Shown here: one piece after another, positions 16,320-25,060 of the stretch
Layout: every line of letters begins with the position of its first letter
Numbering within the stretch: the stretch's first letter is position 1
NCBI GenBank assembly: GCA_964645005.1
Contig: CAZXYS010000035.1
Location: forward strand, 1-42,717
From: CAZXYS01 sp964645005
GTDB lineage: Bacteria > Bacteroidota > Ignavibacteria > Kapaibacteriales > UBA2268
Direction: 5' to 3'
Length of the DNA: 42,717 bases
Position numbers and translations under genes: made by a program
Notes under the pieces: generated by a model
Databases searched by the model: none
Seen by the model: the letters and a program-made list of their open reading frames with translations, nothing else
What the model was told of the DNA's origin: nothing

Positions 16320-17162
16320 CTAAAATTCCATGGATTTTACAATTTCAGTCAGCTTTTCTTTTCTATCAGCCAGTTTTTCTAACTTTTCATCATTAATTCC
16401 TAATTCATCAAGCACATCGTCATTTTTTATTTCAGCAGCATCATTATTTTCAGGATCTATAGCATAATTCGCTAATAAGTTTACTAAATAAGTAGCAGCA
16501 GTTTCTTTGAAATAAGAAGCAGCTTCCTTATAGTTCAAGTAATACTTCACAGGAATTGCTATCGGTTCAGGAAGTTCCCATTTGGCACTAAGCAGATCAT
16601 TTATCGGTCCATTAAATTCCACAAAAAGTTTTGTAACCTCCGAAAAATTCAGCGGTTCAATATTACTCTGCCGATGATCAGATACTATTTGCATTATCAC
16701 AGGTTTATCCATAGTGTGCATAAGACCGCAGAGGTACATTGTTTCGGAGTTCATGCCTAATCTGTGTGCTAATTCTTTACCATATTGAGCGGATATAAGA
16801 GAATGCCGGAAAATTCGCTTCAGGTCGTACTTATAGTGGGGCATTTTATAAAATTTTCCCTGTAGTGTTATAGCTAATGTGATCTCACCAAGGATTTTTG
16901 TACCGAGCCATTGAACCGCCTGACCGATAGAAGTTATCTGCTGATTTGGTGAAAACGCTGCAGAATTGGCTATGCGCAGCAGATGACCGGCAATGGTCTG
17001 ATCACGCTCGATCAAGCTAACCAATTTAGTTATTTCCACGTTAGGATCATTGGATAATGAAAAAATTGTCGTGGCTGCTTTCGGTAATACAGGAATTTTA
17101 ACATCATCGTTATCGATTTTTTCTTTAATAAATGCTCGATATGTATCTAATTTGCTGCCCAT
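16320..17162 (-). CDS. HDOD domain protein
   Basis: A 280-aa protein with an HDOD domain, a non-catalytic relative of HD phosphohydrolases used in signalling (residues about 23-210). Visible hallmarks are IPVLPKAATTIFSLSNDPN at the start, then LVSLIERDQTIAGHLLRIANSAAF, the QAVQWLG segment and HSLISAQYGKELAHRLG followed by LCGLMHTMDKPV. The last 60 residues are helical and charged. The start is ATG at 17162, with AGGAG five nt upstream; an in-frame TTG one codon earlier is less likely. No partner response regulator or GGDEF domain is adjacent, so the input signal is unknown. Confidence 0.88.
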   Translation of the reverse strand: MGSKLDTYRAFIKEKIDNDDVKIPVLPKAATTIFSLSNDPNVEITKLVSLIERDQTIAGHLLRIANSAAFSPNQQITSIGQAVQWLGTKILGEITLAITLQGKFYKMPHYKYDLKRIFRHSLISAQYGKELAHRLGMNSETMYLCGLMHTMDKPVIMQIVSDHRQSNIEPLNFSEVTKLFVEFNGPINDLLSAKWELPEPIAIPVKYYLNYKEAASYFKETAATYLVNLLANYAIDPENNDAAEIKNDDVLDELGINDEKLEKLADRKEKLTEIVKSMEF

Positions 17163-17510
17163 CAATTCTCCTGATTATTTTTATTACTTCTATAAAATTA
17201 TCAATTTTACAAAATCCAATCAATCAAATATTATACCTAAATCTATTTAATTGAAATTAGGATATCAAATTAATTTATCGACTATTAATACTAAAATTGA
17301 TTTTTTATTACTTTAAGAATAATTTTGTTAAACATTTGAAAAATTTATAAAATAATATCTACAACCACATGATTATAGAACATAGATATTTCTTTCAATA
17401 TGATATTAAACATTTAATTTAACAGTTATTAATAATGTATTAATTTTGTTTTTCATAGAATAATTAAATATTTTTAAAATAAAATAGTAAATTAAATTTT
17501 GCAAAATATT
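17163..17510. other. Divergent AT-rich intergenic region
   Basis: 348 nt between the divergent HDOD and flavoprotein genes, very AT-rich. It must hold both promoters, but I see no site I can define, and no RNA gene or repeat. Confidence 0.4.
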
Positions 17511-19178
17511 ATGAAAAAAGTTGTAATAATAGGCGGTATGGCAGCTGGATGCAAAACAGCAGCAAGATTAAGAAGGATTCTCCCCGATGCTGATATAACC
17601 ATCGTTGAGAAAAAACATTTTGTATCTTACGGCACCTGCGGTATGCCATTCTATGTTATGGGTGATGTTGAGGATTTCTACGACCTTACGAAAATGCCTT
17701 TTGGGATAACCCGTGACGAGGTTTTTTTCCGCGAAGCTAAAGACATAAACGTTATGACCAATACACTGGTTGAAAGTATAGACGAGGGCAAAAATGAAGT
17801 GTATTGTAAAAATCTTAATGACGGCAAAGAAACAACTTTAGAATATGATTCCCTGGTAATTGCCACAGGAGCGCAGCCAATTACTGATGCTATTGAGCAT
17901 CCGAAATCGTCAAGGATCAAAACATTTCATAATCCTACGGATGCAAAAAGTTTCCTCGAGTTTGCCACCTCGAATCCTTTGGAGAACGTAGCAATTATCG
18001 GCGGTGGTTATATTAGTATCGAACTGGCGGAAGCTATTGCAGGTTTGTGGGGTTTTGATACTCATATTTTCGAGAAAGAACCTTGCTTACTGCCTAACTG
18101 TTTCTGCCCTGAAATGTCACGAATCCTGGAAAAAACACTTGAATCCAACGATGTGAATGTGCATATTTCGAAACAGGTCAGGAAGATTGATCTGAATGAA
18201 GATGGCATACCCAATTTGATTTTTGATGATGAAACAAGGAAATTTGACTATGTTTTCATGTGCATGGGAGTGAAACCGGCAGTTTCTTTGGCTGAATCAA
18301 TTGGGATTAAGACCGGAAACTTCGGGGGCATCGTAGCAGATGAACAATTGCGTACAAATAAAGATAATATCTGGGCTGGCGGAGACTGCGTTGAGGTGAC
18401 AAGCAGAATAAGCGGCAATCCCTGCTATGTACCACTTGGTTCTCTGGCAAACAGGCAGGGCAGAGTAATAGCTGATTCAATTGCCGGTCTGGAAACCGGG
18501 TTTAAAGGGGCAGCAGGTGCTATATCTTTGAAAGTATTTGATTTTATAACCACTTGTACCGGGCTTTCTGAAAATATGGCAAGGGAGCAGGGGTATGATG
18601 TTGGGTTAATATTTGCTAATTTTCTTGACCGCCCTAAGTATCATCCGGATGCGAAAAATCTTAACGCAAAATTGGTTTATGAAAAATCAAGCCTGAAGCT
18701 GCTTGGACTTCAGTTGGCAGGCAAAGGCGAAGTTGCCCGTTATAACGATATATTCAGCGATATTGCTGCGCGCGGCGGAACTGCGTATGATCTTCTCGAC
18801 GTCGAGCACGCATATACTCCACCACACGCAGGACCTATGAATCCTCTGAACGAAATAGGTGCTATGGCAATAGCCCAGGAAAAACAAAATGTTAATTGCC
18901 ATAATCCATTCATGCTCGAAGCATTCAAAGGGCAGGTCCTGGATCTGAGAGAAAAAGAAGAAGTTGAGCTGCATCCGCTGCCTGGTGAATCAGTCAATTA
19001 TCCATTAATGGAATACAGAAAGCATATTAATGAATTTGATAAGGAAAAACCACTTTTAACAATATGTCAGAGAGGACCACGTGCGTATGATGCAGCATGC
19101 ACTTTTATAAACGAAGGATTCAAAGATGTCTGCTATCTTGGCGGTGGTGTCCAATTTTCAAAAAAAATATTAGACTAA
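17511..19178 (+). CDS. CoA-disulfide reductase-like flavoprotein with C-terminal rhodanese-like domain
   Basis: A 555-aa FAD/NAD(P)H-dependent disulfide reductase. FAD-binding GGMAAG is at 8-13, the single active-site cysteine Cys43 lies in SYGTCGMPFY as in CoA-disulfide reductases and NADH oxidases, a second Rossmann motif is at IIGGGYISIELAEA, and the second FAD contact is IWAGGDC. A dimerisation domain follows, then a rhodanese-like domain (about 460-555) with active-site loop CQRGPRA (Cys519). The fusion is that of CoADR-RHD proteins, which reduce CoA disulfides, polysulfides or persulfides. I start at ATG 17511; an in-frame TTG at 17499 adds four residues. It precedes hemA by 42 nt, perhaps in one operon. 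Confidence 0.88.
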   Translation: MKKVVIIGGMAAGCKTAARLRRILPDADITIVEKKHFVSYGTCGMPFYVMGDVEDFYDLTKMPFGITRDEVFFREAKDINVMTNTLVESIDEGKNEVYCKNLNDGKETTLEYDSLVIATGAQPITDAIEHPKSSRIKTFHNPTDAKSFLEFATSNPLENVAIIGGGYISIELAEAIAGLWGFDTHIFEKEPCLLPNCFCPEMSRILEKTLESNDVNVHISKQVRKIDLNEDGIPNLIFDDETRKFDYVFMCMGVKPAVSLAESIGIKTGNFGGIVADEQLRTNKDNIWAGGDCVEVTSRISGNPCYVPLGSLANRQGRVIADSIAGLETGFKGAAGAISLKVFDFITTCTGLSENMAREQGYDVGLIFANFLDRPKYHPDAKNLNAKLVYEKSSLKLLGLQLAGKGEVARYNDIFSDIAARGGTAYDLLDVEHAYTPPHAGPMNPLNEIGAMAIAQEKQNVNCHNPFMLEAFKGQVLDLREKEEVELHPLPGESVNYPLMEYRKHINEFDKEKPLLTICQRGPRAYDAACTFINEGFKDVCYLGGGVQFSKKILD

Positions 19179-19220
19179 TATTTCAATGTTGATGTTTAAA
19201 TAATCATAGATAATATCCAA

Positions 19221-20498
19221 ATGGGCAAAAAAACAACATTATCGGTTGTCGGAATAAATCACAAGACCGCAACTATCGAACAAAGAGAGAAATTTGAATG
19301 CGGAAGAAAGGAAATCCCTGATTGTCTCAAAACACTCTTTTCATATCCGGAGGTTGAAGGAGCCGTAATGGTAACAACATGCAACAGGCTGGAATTTTAC
19401 TTAACCCATAATGCCGATGCCGACCCCTTCAAGATAATCAGGAAGTTTTACAGCAATTTCAGAGCTTCTGAAGTCGAGGATAACAGGGAGATATTCCAGG
19501 TATTACACGGTAAGGAAGTAACCCGCCATTTGTTCAGGGTGGTTTCCGGGTTGGAATCAATGGTCGTTGGCGAATACCAGATCCTCGGACAGGTTAAGGA
19601 AGCTTATAGTATAGCCTGTCAACAAGAAACAGTTGATAAAATTTTACATAAATTAATGCACGCAGCTTTTCGCGCCGGTAAAAAAACTCGCAGTGATACA
19701 AGCATGGGAGCATGCAAACAGTCAGTAAGTGGTGTTGCTTCTCAGATTTTAATTAAAAATCTTGAGAAAGAATCTAAAATTGCGATAATCGGTGTGAATG
19801 AAAATAGCAAGATCATTACTCTAGCTCTTCAACAGTCTGGTTTTAGTAACTTTGTCTTTGTGAACAGGACTTACTATAAAGCTGAAATGATGGCTCACAA
19901 CTACGGCGGCAAAGCAATGAATTTCGAGGATCTTGAAGAATGTCTCGCTTCTTCCGATGCGGTTTATACCAGTACGGGGGCACAGCACTATATTGCTTCA
20001 AACGAGATGATGCACCGGCTCTATAAAAATGGGAAATGCCCCAAACTGATCATCGATATGGCTGTCCCCAGAGACATTGACACCCAAAATTTACCTGAAT
20101 ATATTATTAGATATGACATAAGCAAATTAAAGGATTATCTTGATAAAGAACGTGAATTTGCTCTTGTTGATTTGCCCAAAGCCGAAGAGGTAATTGAGAA
20201 CGAGGTGCAAGTGTTTCAGGCTTGGTCGGATACCCAGAATAATCAATATCTCAATCCTTATGCGGAAAAATTTGAGTTGATACGTCAGCAGCTTATAGAG
20301 GAGAACAAACATGCATTCCCCCAGCAAACCTTAGAGGAAGTAGATAGAATGACTCGTTCGCTAATTCACCGCTTGCAGCCGACTATAATTCGTGCTCTTG
20401 TGAATACGGAGAAAAATGCAAACGGTACATCTAAGAGTAATGGGAACGGAAATCCGCAAAACGGAACTTGCAAAAAGAAAAAGAAAACTGCTAAATAA
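19221..20498 (+). CDS. hemA: Glutamyl-tRNA reductase
   Basis: HemA reduces glutamyl-tRNA(Glu) to glutamate-1-semialdehyde, the first step of C5 tetrapyrrole synthesis. The 425 residues contain the catalytic cysteine Cys54 in TTCNRLEFY, the substrate-binding segment GLESMVVGEYQILGQVKEAY (110-129), the NADPH domain (about 180-310) and the C-terminal dimerisation helix, then a Gly/Asn/Lys-rich tail (about 400-425). Two oddities: the Rossmann loop reads GVNENS (191-196) where the family has a GAGxMG-type motif, and position 119 of GEYQI is Tyr. No other heme genes are in the window. Assignment is firm; NADPH use is worth checking. Confidence 0.93.
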   Translation: MGKKTTLSVVGINHKTATIEQREKFECGRKEIPDCLKTLFSYPEVEGAVMVTTCNRLEFYLTHNADADPFKIIRKFYSNFRASEVEDNREIFQVLHGKEVTRHLFRVVSGLESMVVGEYQILGQVKEAYSIACQQETVDKILHKLMHAAFRAGKKTRSDTSMGACKQSVSGVASQILIKNLEKESKIAIIGVNENSKIITLALQQSGFSNFVFVNRTYYKAEMMAHNYGGKAMNFEDLEECLASSDAVYTSTGAQHYIASNEMMHRLYKNGKCPKLIIDMAVPRDIDTQNLPEYIIRYDISKLKDYLDKEREFALVDLPKAEEVIENEVQVFQAWSDTQNNQYLNPYAEKFELIRQQLIEENKHAFPQQTLEEVDRMTRSLIHRLQPTIIRALVNTEKNANGTSKSNGNGNPQNGTCKKKKKTAK

Positions 20499-20794
20499 AT
20501 TTAACCTGCAGTGCATTATATTGTTTTGTTGATTAAACTCAGATTCAAAATACCAAATTGAAATTGTGGCAAGAAAGCGGCTAACTTTTTTTCCCCAGAA
20601 GTGTAATATTAAATTTCTCTCTTTGAGTGGTGCCCGAGCGCAGTTGTAGCTCAGCGGAAACCACGCTTAAGCGTGGCAAGGGCGGGGTGGCTCTTAAGTT
20701 CACCTCAGTTGTTTTTATAAATCCTTAGATAGTTTGAATATACAAAAGAGTAAGATGGGATATTTCATTAGAGACTATTAAAAGGTGAAAAAAT

Positions 20795-20886
20795 GTCATT
20801 ACGAACGAAGTGTAATCTTGCTTCAGCAGGGTGGAGCAATCTCAGCGAGTTCAGGGTTTGCTTCTCCGCTTCGCTCCTGGCAATGA
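20795..20886. repeat. Small inverted-repeat element (TCATT...AATGA ends)
   Basis: Begins GTCATTACGAACGAAG and ends CGCTTCGCTCCTGGCAATGA, with internal GGAGCAATCTC. The two ends are imperfect inverted repeats. This is the layout of the dispersed, non-coding elements with CATTGCGA ends and GAAGCAATCTC cores found in many bacterial genomes. No transposase is encoded; it is probably non-autonomous or degenerate. Confidence 0.6.
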
Positions 20887-21123
20887 ATCCTTAGTATTAA
20901 TGTTTCGCAAAATGGAATTATGATAATGTAAAATACGGATAAAATTAAGACATAATATTACTTATGAGAGGCTCTATCATAAGCTGTTTATGCAATGAAA
21001 ATTAGACGGATATTATAATATGAATAAATTACACCTAAAATAAATATTAGGGGAAATGAAAATTTTTACACGAAAAATTATATTCACTCGTACAGATATT
21101 TAAATTGGGATATACACGGGGAA

Positions 21124-21165
21124 AAGTCCGGTGGCAAACTCTTAAAGCTGCCGGACTTATTTTAT
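21124..21165 (+). terminator. Terminator-like hairpin upstream of the lytic transglycosylase gene
   Basis: AAGTCCGG (21124-21131) pairs with CCGGACTT (21151-21158), extended inward by four more pairs including two wobbles, with an 11-nt loop and ATTTTATT after it. It lies 620 nt past hemA and 205 nt before the transglycosylase, so it either ends a long 3' UTR or an unannotated small RNA. Confidence 0.6.
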
Positions 21166-21369
21166 TAAAGCAGTATGAAAGCAAATAATTTCCATATTAT
21201 ACGTTAATAATAATATAAACTTCATTTTACACTAGTTTTAATCGAAATTAATCCAAAATAAGCAAAATGTTAATTATTTTTTAATGTATTGAGCAAATTT
21301 TATTTGTCAATGTAAAATAAAAGAGTTAATTTAATAAAATATAATTGAAAGAAATACACGGAGACATTC

Positions 21370-23748
21370 ATGTTTTCATCAGAGCTAAAGCAGATTTTCA
21401 GAATAAGGATTTCTTTAATATTTTGTATGATCTTCCTTGTATTTATCTCGTCGGCAAATGCAGACAAAAAAAAGTATGACACGATCCAACCGATCGATAA
21501 GGGGTACAACCACTATCCTGATGAATACACTGAGCTTGACGAAAACAATGGTTCTGACAACTTAAGTGATGCAGTCATTATAAATACCATTGAAAAAGCC
21601 CGCCATAACTATCTGAGAGCTTTATCCTACATTGACAGGGAGGATACCTCCGGAGCTTCCAAATATTTTGAAAGAGCTATTAGCATCCTGAATACACTTG
21701 TCAGCTACCCGGGTATTGAACAGAACGAGGAATTTACCGATCTCGCCCAATCAATTATTGACGACTACGAGAATTTTATCACCAATATCGATGATCTCGA
21801 TGAAAACTCATCACTTTTCATAATTCGTGACAAATTATTTCAGGAGATCGATAAATTCGAAATGGAAGGTGAGTCTGATATAGTGCGTATCAAAATTCCG
21901 AAGGATTCCACAGTAGAAGCTATTGCAGGGCTGCCGATAGAAAAGTTCGAACTGACCATTCCTCTTGATACGAATGAACTCGTTACAAAGAGTTTATCAT
22001 TTCTAACCAAACGAAAAGTTGGCAGGAAATTCGTCAAGAACTGCCTGTCACGGAGCACTAAATGGCTGCCCATGATGAAGAAAATAGCCAAAGAAGAGAT
22101 GGTGCCGCAGGAGATAATATTTTTATCCATGATTGAAAGCGCTTTGCGTCCTGATGCCGTATCCAGGGCAAAAGCGGTAGGATTATGGCAGTTCATTAGA
22201 TCAACCGGGGAATTATACGGATTGAATGTTCCGTCTTCGATATGGCTGGATGAGCGCAGAGACCCCATTAAATCCACAAAAGCTGCCATGAGGCATCTGA
22301 AAGATCTTTATTATGAATTCGGCGATTGGCACCTTGCTATGGCAGCATATAATTGTGGTGCAGGATGCGTTCGCAGGGCAATAAGAAGATCAGGGAAGGA
22401 CAATCCTGATTTCTGGGAAATTAAGAATTGGCTGCCGCGAGAAACACGCAATTATGTTCCTTTATATATAGCAACCACTCAGGTGGCATTGAATCCCGAA
22501 GCTTACGGCTTCAAATTTGATGAACTGGAATTTAAGGAAAAATATGAGTATGAAACCGTTACTCTGAAAGAATCGGTTATCGTCTCTGAACTTGCCAGGT
22601 GTATCGGAATTACTGAGGAAGAACTCAAAGAACTTAACCCGGAATTGATTCGCGATTTTACACCGCCGGACAGAGAACATTACACCCTTAAGATTCCTGT
22701 TGGCTCAAAAAAAATATTTGAACAAAATTATGCTGCCCTGACAGCCGAAATGAGGCGCCCTTGGGTATATCATAAAGTCAGACGCGGCGAATCTCTTTAT
22801 AGGCTCTCCAAAAAATATGGAGTCTCCCGGCGTGAAATAGCTTCGTTGAATGGTTTGCGCAGCTATAAATCAAGAATCAGAGCAGGCGCAGTTTTGAAGA
22901 TCCCCGTATTAAGGGATGAGGAAAAAGGTGGCAGTTCCGTAACTTCCGCTGTTGATGGAAATAACGGCGATGGCAATATTGTTCATATTGTTAGACGTGG
23001 AGAAACTTTATACAGAATAGCTCAGGATTATGGTGTCAGAATTAAAGATATCCGTGAATGGAATAATATTCCTGTGGATCAGGACAATATAAATGCAGGA
23101 ACAAAACTTGTTATTTCAAAAGGGAGGAGCGAAGAAAAAGAGCAGGGGCAAGAAGATAATCAAACTATAGCAAAAAATTCACAGCCTGAAATAACAAAAA
23201 TTGAGCAGCCCATTGTGATACGCCATGAAGTCAAACGTGGTGAATCGCTTTCTTATATTGCTGATTTGTACGGAGTGACTATTTCAAGTATAAAGAATTT
23301 AAATCGGATCAGAGGAAGCAGAATATATCCGGGACAGTTTTTGAAAATAGAATCCACCACAGGAAGGAAATCCTCTAAAAATCTTGCATCATCCACTAAA
23401 ACTGAAAAAATTATGCACAAGGTTTACAGAGGGCAGACCTTGAGTACAATTGCCGCAAGATATGGCGTACGGGAATCGGATATAAAGCGTTGGAATCCTG
23501 GCAAAGTTCATGGGTCAACAATTTACAGCGGTACTTATTTGGCAATATATAAAGAGCAGGTTGCAAAAGGAAGTTCATCGACTTCTGACAATGTTAATAA
23601 ACCGCCAAAGTATTATAAGATAAAAAGAGGTGACACACTTATCTCGATTGCCAGAAAATTTGGTGTCACAGTTTCTTCGATCAAGAGAAAAAACAAAAAT
23701 CTTGATGAAAGAAGGCTCAGGGTTGGTCAGCGAATTAGGATTCAATGA
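21370..23748 (+). CDS. MltD-like lytic murein transglycosylase with five LysM repeats
   Basis: A 792-aa exported peptidoglycan-cleaving enzyme. A signal peptide ends near residue 34 (FCMIFLVFISSANA). Residues about 45-215 are a helical N-terminal region. The SLT domain (about 230-375) has the catalytic glutamate in FLSMIESAL, then AVGLWQFI and MAAYNCGAG. Five LysM modules follow from about 465 to the end, each opening with a variant of V-x-RGE-x-L (VRRGESLYRL, VRRGETLYRI, VKRGESLSYI, VYRGQTLSTI, IKRGDTLISI). MltD homologues usually have two to four LysM, so five gives strong glycan anchoring. It cleaves the MurNAc-GlcNAc bond to form anhydro-muropeptides in the periplasm. GGAG lies 8 nt before the start ATG. 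Confidence 0.93.
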   Translation: MFSSELKQIFRIRISLIFCMIFLVFISSANADKKKYDTIQPIDKGYNHYPDEYTELDENNGSDNLSDAVIINTIEKARHNYLRALSYIDREDTSGASKYFERAISILNTLVSYPGIEQNEEFTDLAQSIIDDYENFITNIDDLDENSSLFIIRDKLFQEIDKFEMEGESDIVRIKIPKDSTVEAIAGLPIEKFELTIPLDTNELVTKSLSFLTKRKVGRKFVKNCLSRSTKWLPMMKKIAKEEMVPQEIIFLSMIESALRPDAVSRAKAVGLWQFIRSTGELYGLNVPSSIWLDERRDPIKSTKAAMRHLKDLYYEFGDWHLAMAAYNCGAGCVRRAIRRSGKDNPDFWEIKNWLPRETRNYVPLYIATTQVALNPEAYGFKFDELEFKEKYEYETVTLKESVIVSELARCIGITEEELKELNPELIRDFTPPDREHYTLKIPVGSKKIFEQNYAALTAEMRRPWVYHKVRRGESLYRLSKKYGVSRREIASLNGLRSYKSRIRAGAVLKIPVLRDEEKGGSSVTSAVDGNNGDGNIVHIVRRGETLYRIAQDYGVRIKDIREWNNIPVDQDNINAGTKLVISKGRSEEKEQGQEDNQTIAKNSQPEITKIEQPIVIRHEVKRGESLSYIADLYGVTISSIKNLNRIRGSRIYPGQFLKIESTTGRKSSKNLASSTKTEKIMHKVYRGQTLSTIAARYGVRESDIKRWNPGKVHGSTIYSGTYLAIYKEQVAKGSSSTSDNVNKPPKYYKIKRGDTLISIARKFGVTVSSIKRKNKNLDERRLRVGQRIRIQ

Positions 23749-24052
23749 TTTTACTTAAGGAAAATAGAAAATCCGTTCAAATTATATTTACTCGAAAATA
23801 TTCCTTGAAAAACAAATATTAAGCTCATTTGAATTAAAAATAAAATAAATATTTATTAATTCGTAGTGCGTTACTTGAATTTCAATCTCAATTGATAAAT
23901 ATTTTGTTTTGAGCTTTTTTTAAGCTATTCAAACACTTTGCAATTTTATAAACTAATATGGGTATTAGTTTTACCTAATATATTTTTAAGTTAATAAATA
24001 AATTGTTAAATTTGTATTTTGTAAATTTTGTAAATAAATATTTTAGATTATC
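23749..24052. other. AT-rich intergenic region before the nucleotidyltransferase operon
   Basis: 304 nt with no gene or clear terminator. TAAATTTG at 24007-24014 matches the Bacteroidota -7 promoter consensus TAnnTTTG about 40 nt before the start codon, but I find no matching -33 TTTG, so the promoter call is tentative. Confidence 0.35.
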
Positions 24053-25030
24053 ATGAGAGCTGTAATTCCCGTTGCAGGAGTAGGCACACGACTAAGACCA
24101 CATACGTATTCATTACCGAAAGTATTGTTGAATGTAGCCGGAAACACTATACTCGGGCACATTCTGGACGCTATTAAAGAGCAGGGCATTAATAAAGCCA
24201 CGATCATCACCGGTTACATGGGTAAATCCGTAGAGGAATATGTAAATTCACATTATGATATGGAAGTGGATTTTATTCTTCAGGAAGATCGTAAAGGATT
24301 AGGGCACGCAATCTGGATGGGGCGCGAAACTTACAACGAGCCCCTGATGATCATACTTGGTGACACTATCTTCGAAGGTGATCTCTCGCTGGCATGGAAA
24401 TCCGGCATGAGTTCGCTTGGCGTCAAGAAAGTGGACGATCCCCGCAGATTCGGCGTTGTAGAGACCGACGAAGACGGCTACTGCACTAATCTGGTAGAGA
24501 AGCCCGAAGAATTCGTATCCGATCTGGCTTTGGTGGGCATTTACTATGTCACCAACACCAAAGGACTTGTAAAATCATTGCAGGATCTAATGGATCGCGA
24601 AATCAAAACCAAAAACGAGTATCAATTGACCGACACCCTGCAATTGATGATAGAATCCGGTGAAAAATTCACTACTTTTCCTGTTGAGGGATGGTTTGAC
24701 TGCGGTAAACCCGAAACAATGCTGGAAACAAACCAACACCTTCTTGAAAAAAATCACACTGCACGGGATTTCAGGGAATCGATTATAATACCACCCGTTT
24801 ATATTGCAAAGAATGCTGATATTCAAAGATCGGTCATCGGACCTTACGCAACTATTGCGGAAGGCGCCACAGTGAAAGACAGCATCGTCAGAAATTCCAT
24901 ATTGAGCAATAGGGCATCAGTAACATCAGCGCTTCTTGAAGATTCGATCATAGGAAATGATGCTGTGGTCAATGGTCATTTCCATAATTTCAATGTCGGA
25001 AGTTCCAGCGAAATAAATTTCACTCATTAG
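24053..25030 (+). CDS. Sugar-phosphate nucleotidyltransferase with left-handed beta-helix tail
   Basis: A 325-aa enzyme of the RmlA/GlmU-type nucleotidyltransferase family, which makes NDP-sugars from NTP and sugar-1-phosphate. The signature G-x-GTRLRP-x7-PK is at residues 8-23, the metal-site segment IILGDTIF near 100, VEKPEEF near 150, and GWFDCGKPETM near 218. The last 80 residues contain hexapeptide-like repeats (VIGPYATIAEGATVKDSIV), a short left-handed beta helix. The precise sugar cannot be told; glucose-1-phosphate thymidylyl- or uridylyltransferase is likeliest. It is 30 nt upstream of metK and may lead that operon. Confidence 0.88.
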   Translation: MRAVIPVAGVGTRLRPHTYSLPKVLLNVAGNTILGHILDAIKEQGINKATIITGYMGKSVEEYVNSHYDMEVDFILQEDRKGLGHAIWMGRETYNEPLMIILGDTIFEGDLSLAWKSGMSSLGVKKVDDPRRFGVVETDEDGYCTNLVEKPEEFVSDLALVGIYYVTNTKGLVKSLQDLMDREIKTKNEYQLTDTLQLMIESGEKFTTFPVEGWFDCGKPETMLETNQHLLEKNHTARDFRESIIIPPVYIAKNADIQRSVIGPYATIAEGATVKDSIVRNSILSNRASVTSALLEDSIIGNDAVVNGHFHNFNVGSSSEINFTH

Positions 25031-25060
25031 TTTTGTTAATTAAAATATAAGGATAGATCA

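Larger units (their letters stand above)
20499..21369. other. 871-nt intergenic region with repeat debris
   Basis: No supported protein gene. A GC-richer block at about 20628-20710 holds the perfect 16-bp palindrome CCACGCTTAAGCGTGG (20661-20676). A mini-element follows at 20795-20886, and a strong terminator hairpin lies at 21124-21165. The stretch from 20890 to 21120 is AT-rich without visible structure; a small RNA ending at the 21124 hairpin is possible but not shown. Confidence 0.5.

Noticed and set aside
20640..20680. tRNA-like string GTAGCTCAG
   Set aside because: No acceptor, anticodon or T arm could be paired around it.
21115..21158. String resembling a cobalamin riboswitch core (GGGGAA...CCGGTG...GCTGCC)
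   Set aside because: The bases are fully explained by a 12-pair terminator hairpin, there is no GCCACTG box, and the downstream gene is a transglycosylase.
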